Shown one piece after another: positions 63,182 to 64,000 of a stretch of DNA of 64,000 nt (positions within the stretch are counted from its first letter, which is position 1; each line of letters begins with the position of its first letter). A program made the translations under genes and the position numbers. Origin of the DNA: Pseudooceanicola batsensis HTCC2597 (GTDB lineage: Bacteria > Pseudomonadota > Alphaproteobacteria > Rhodobacterales > Rhodobacteraceae); contig NZ_CH724131.1 of assembly GCF_000152725.1 (NCBI RefSeq), positions 3,251,648-3,315,647 of the forward strand, in the 5' to 3' direction. The notes under the pieces are model-generated. The model had not been told where the DNA came from, did no database searches, and worked only from the letters and a program-made list of their open reading frames with translations.

Positions 63182-64000
63182 ATGGGTATTTTGATAGGTG
63201 ATTCCGCCTGGGCGAAAGCCTTGGGCATCGCGGATGATCTGGACGATCGTCGCTTTGACAGCCGCAAAAGCCGGCTGCGGCGATCGACCTCGCTCAATCG
63301 CGGTCTGCACGTGGAAACGCTCGAGCCGCGGATCCTGCTCTCCGCCGACCTCATGCCGGTCGCCGGCACGATCGAAGTGCCGGGCGAGACCGACTACTAC
63401 ACCTTCGAACTTGCCGAAGAGCGCCAGGTCGTTTTCGATGCGCTCACCCCCGACGGCAACTTCACCTGGTCGCTCGAAGGTACCGGCGGTTCGGTCGTCT
63501 CGGCCCAGTCCCTCACCGGTGCGGACGGGGCCCAGGGTGGATCGATCCTGGCGCTGGATGCCGGCACATATACCCTCACCGTGGACGGCAACGGCGACCA
63601 TACCGGCGACTACCAGTTCCGCCTGCTGAACCTGTCCAACGCCGATCCCGTCGACTTCGGGACGCAGGTCACGGGCACCCTGGAAAGTGCCGGACGCGAG
63701 ACGGACCTGTTCCAGTTCCATGCCGTCGAGGGCACCGAACTCTTCTTCGACGCGCAGCAGTATTCCTCCGGCACCGCCTACTGGTCGCTGATCGACCCCG
63801 AAGGATCGGCCGTCTTCAGCAACGTGAACTTCCACACCAACGCCGATCCCGCGCGTCTGACGATCGGCAAGACCGGGACCTATACCCTCCTGCTGGAAGG
63901 TTACATACGCAACAGTTCGGACACGACCTATGCCTTCACGGTGGAACAGGTGGTCGATCAGACCGCGACGCTCGAACTGGACAGCCCCGTGTTCGACACC
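63182..64000 (+). CDS. LEPR-XLL surface or secreted protein, N-terminal part (runs off the edge)
   Basis: 273 codons without a stop up to the window end. Residues 47-56 are LEPRILLSAD, the LEPR-XLL motif found near the N-terminus of very large secreted repeat proteins, after a basic stretch RKSRLRRSTSLNRGL. Two domains resembling bacterial pre-peptidase C-terminal (PPC) repeats follow (about residues 60-150, GTIEVPGETDYYTFELAEE, and 155-262, GTLESAGRETDLFQFHAVEG). ATG at 63182 follows GGGGGGAACGAG. It diverges from the adaptor gene across 169 AT-richer bases. Confidence 0.85.
   Translation, partial: MGILIGDSAWAKALGIADDLDDRRFDSRKSRLRRSTSLNRGLHVETLEPRILLSADLMPVAGTIEVPGETDYYTFELAEERQVVFDALTPDGNFTWSLEGTGGSVVSAQSLTGADGAQGGSILALDAGTYTLTVDGNGDHTGDYQFRLLNLSNADPVDFGTQVTGTLESAGRETDLFQFHAVEGTELFFDAQQYSSGTAYWSLIDPEGSAVFSNVNFHTNADPARLTIGKTGTYTLLLEGYIRNSSDTTYAFTVEQVVDQTATLELDSPVFDT

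Overview
The window is GC-rich and densely coded, and reads as chromosomal DNA of an alphaproteobacterium of the order Rhodobacterales (Rhodobacteraceae/Roseobacter type). Evidence: the cta order ctaC-ctaB-coxF-ctaG-ctaE-surf1-thrC-M16 peptidase with no ctaD; Flp pilins with a GAVTVDWVV core; a perfect FNR/FnrL-type box in front of the aa3 oxidase genes; ptsP next to lysC; and two families of GC-rich intergenic palindromes. I see no tRNA, rRNA, CRISPR array, insertion sequence or prophage. The genus cannot be fixed by reading alone.

Layout. 0.1-4.7 kb: a DHA2-type MFS exporter, an AAA ATPase and a polytopic membrane protein, the last two of unknown role beside the pilus genes. 4.6-15.3 kb: a complete leftward Tad/Flp pilus operon (two small pilins, cpaB, cpaC secretin, an OmpA-like lipoprotein, cpaE, cpaF/tadA, tadB, tadC, two TPR lipoproteins, cpaA). 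A terminator-like hairpin separates the first pilin from the rest. 15.6-23.8 kb: lytic transglycosylase, succinyl-CoA:3-ketoacid CoA-transferase (scoAB), L,D-transpeptidase, glutamate/leucine-type dehydrogenase, topA, and a dprA that is frameshifted as written.

23.9-33.1 kb: tldD diverges from the cytochrome c oxidase cluster, which runs by overlapping start/stop codons into surf1, thrC, an M16 protease and an acetyltransferase. 33.2-47.1 kb: mostly housekeeping and orphan enzymes: metallo-beta-lactamase-fold protein, FAD-linked oxidase, EcsC protein, acetyltransferase, flavin reductase, sulfotransferase, SulP transporter, mtnP, ptsP, SH3 protein, lysC, SDR, DUF1178 protein and a Nudix protein.

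47.3-61.9 kb: a divergent catabolic locus. A TetR regulator, thiolase, FadB/J-type enzyme and CaiB-type CoA-transferase read left. A five-part branched-chain-type ABC importer, an acyl-CoA ligase and two acyl-CoA dehydrogenases read right. Between them lies a symmetric double palindrome overlapping both predicted promoters, plus a 14-codon leader ORF. The simplest reading is one TetR-controlled system that imports a carboxylic acid, activates it to a CoA thioester and degrades it by beta-oxidation; the substrate is unknown.

62.2-64.0 kb: a periplasmic adaptor gene diverges from the start of a large surface or secreted protein that carries a LEPR-XLL motif and runs off the right edge.
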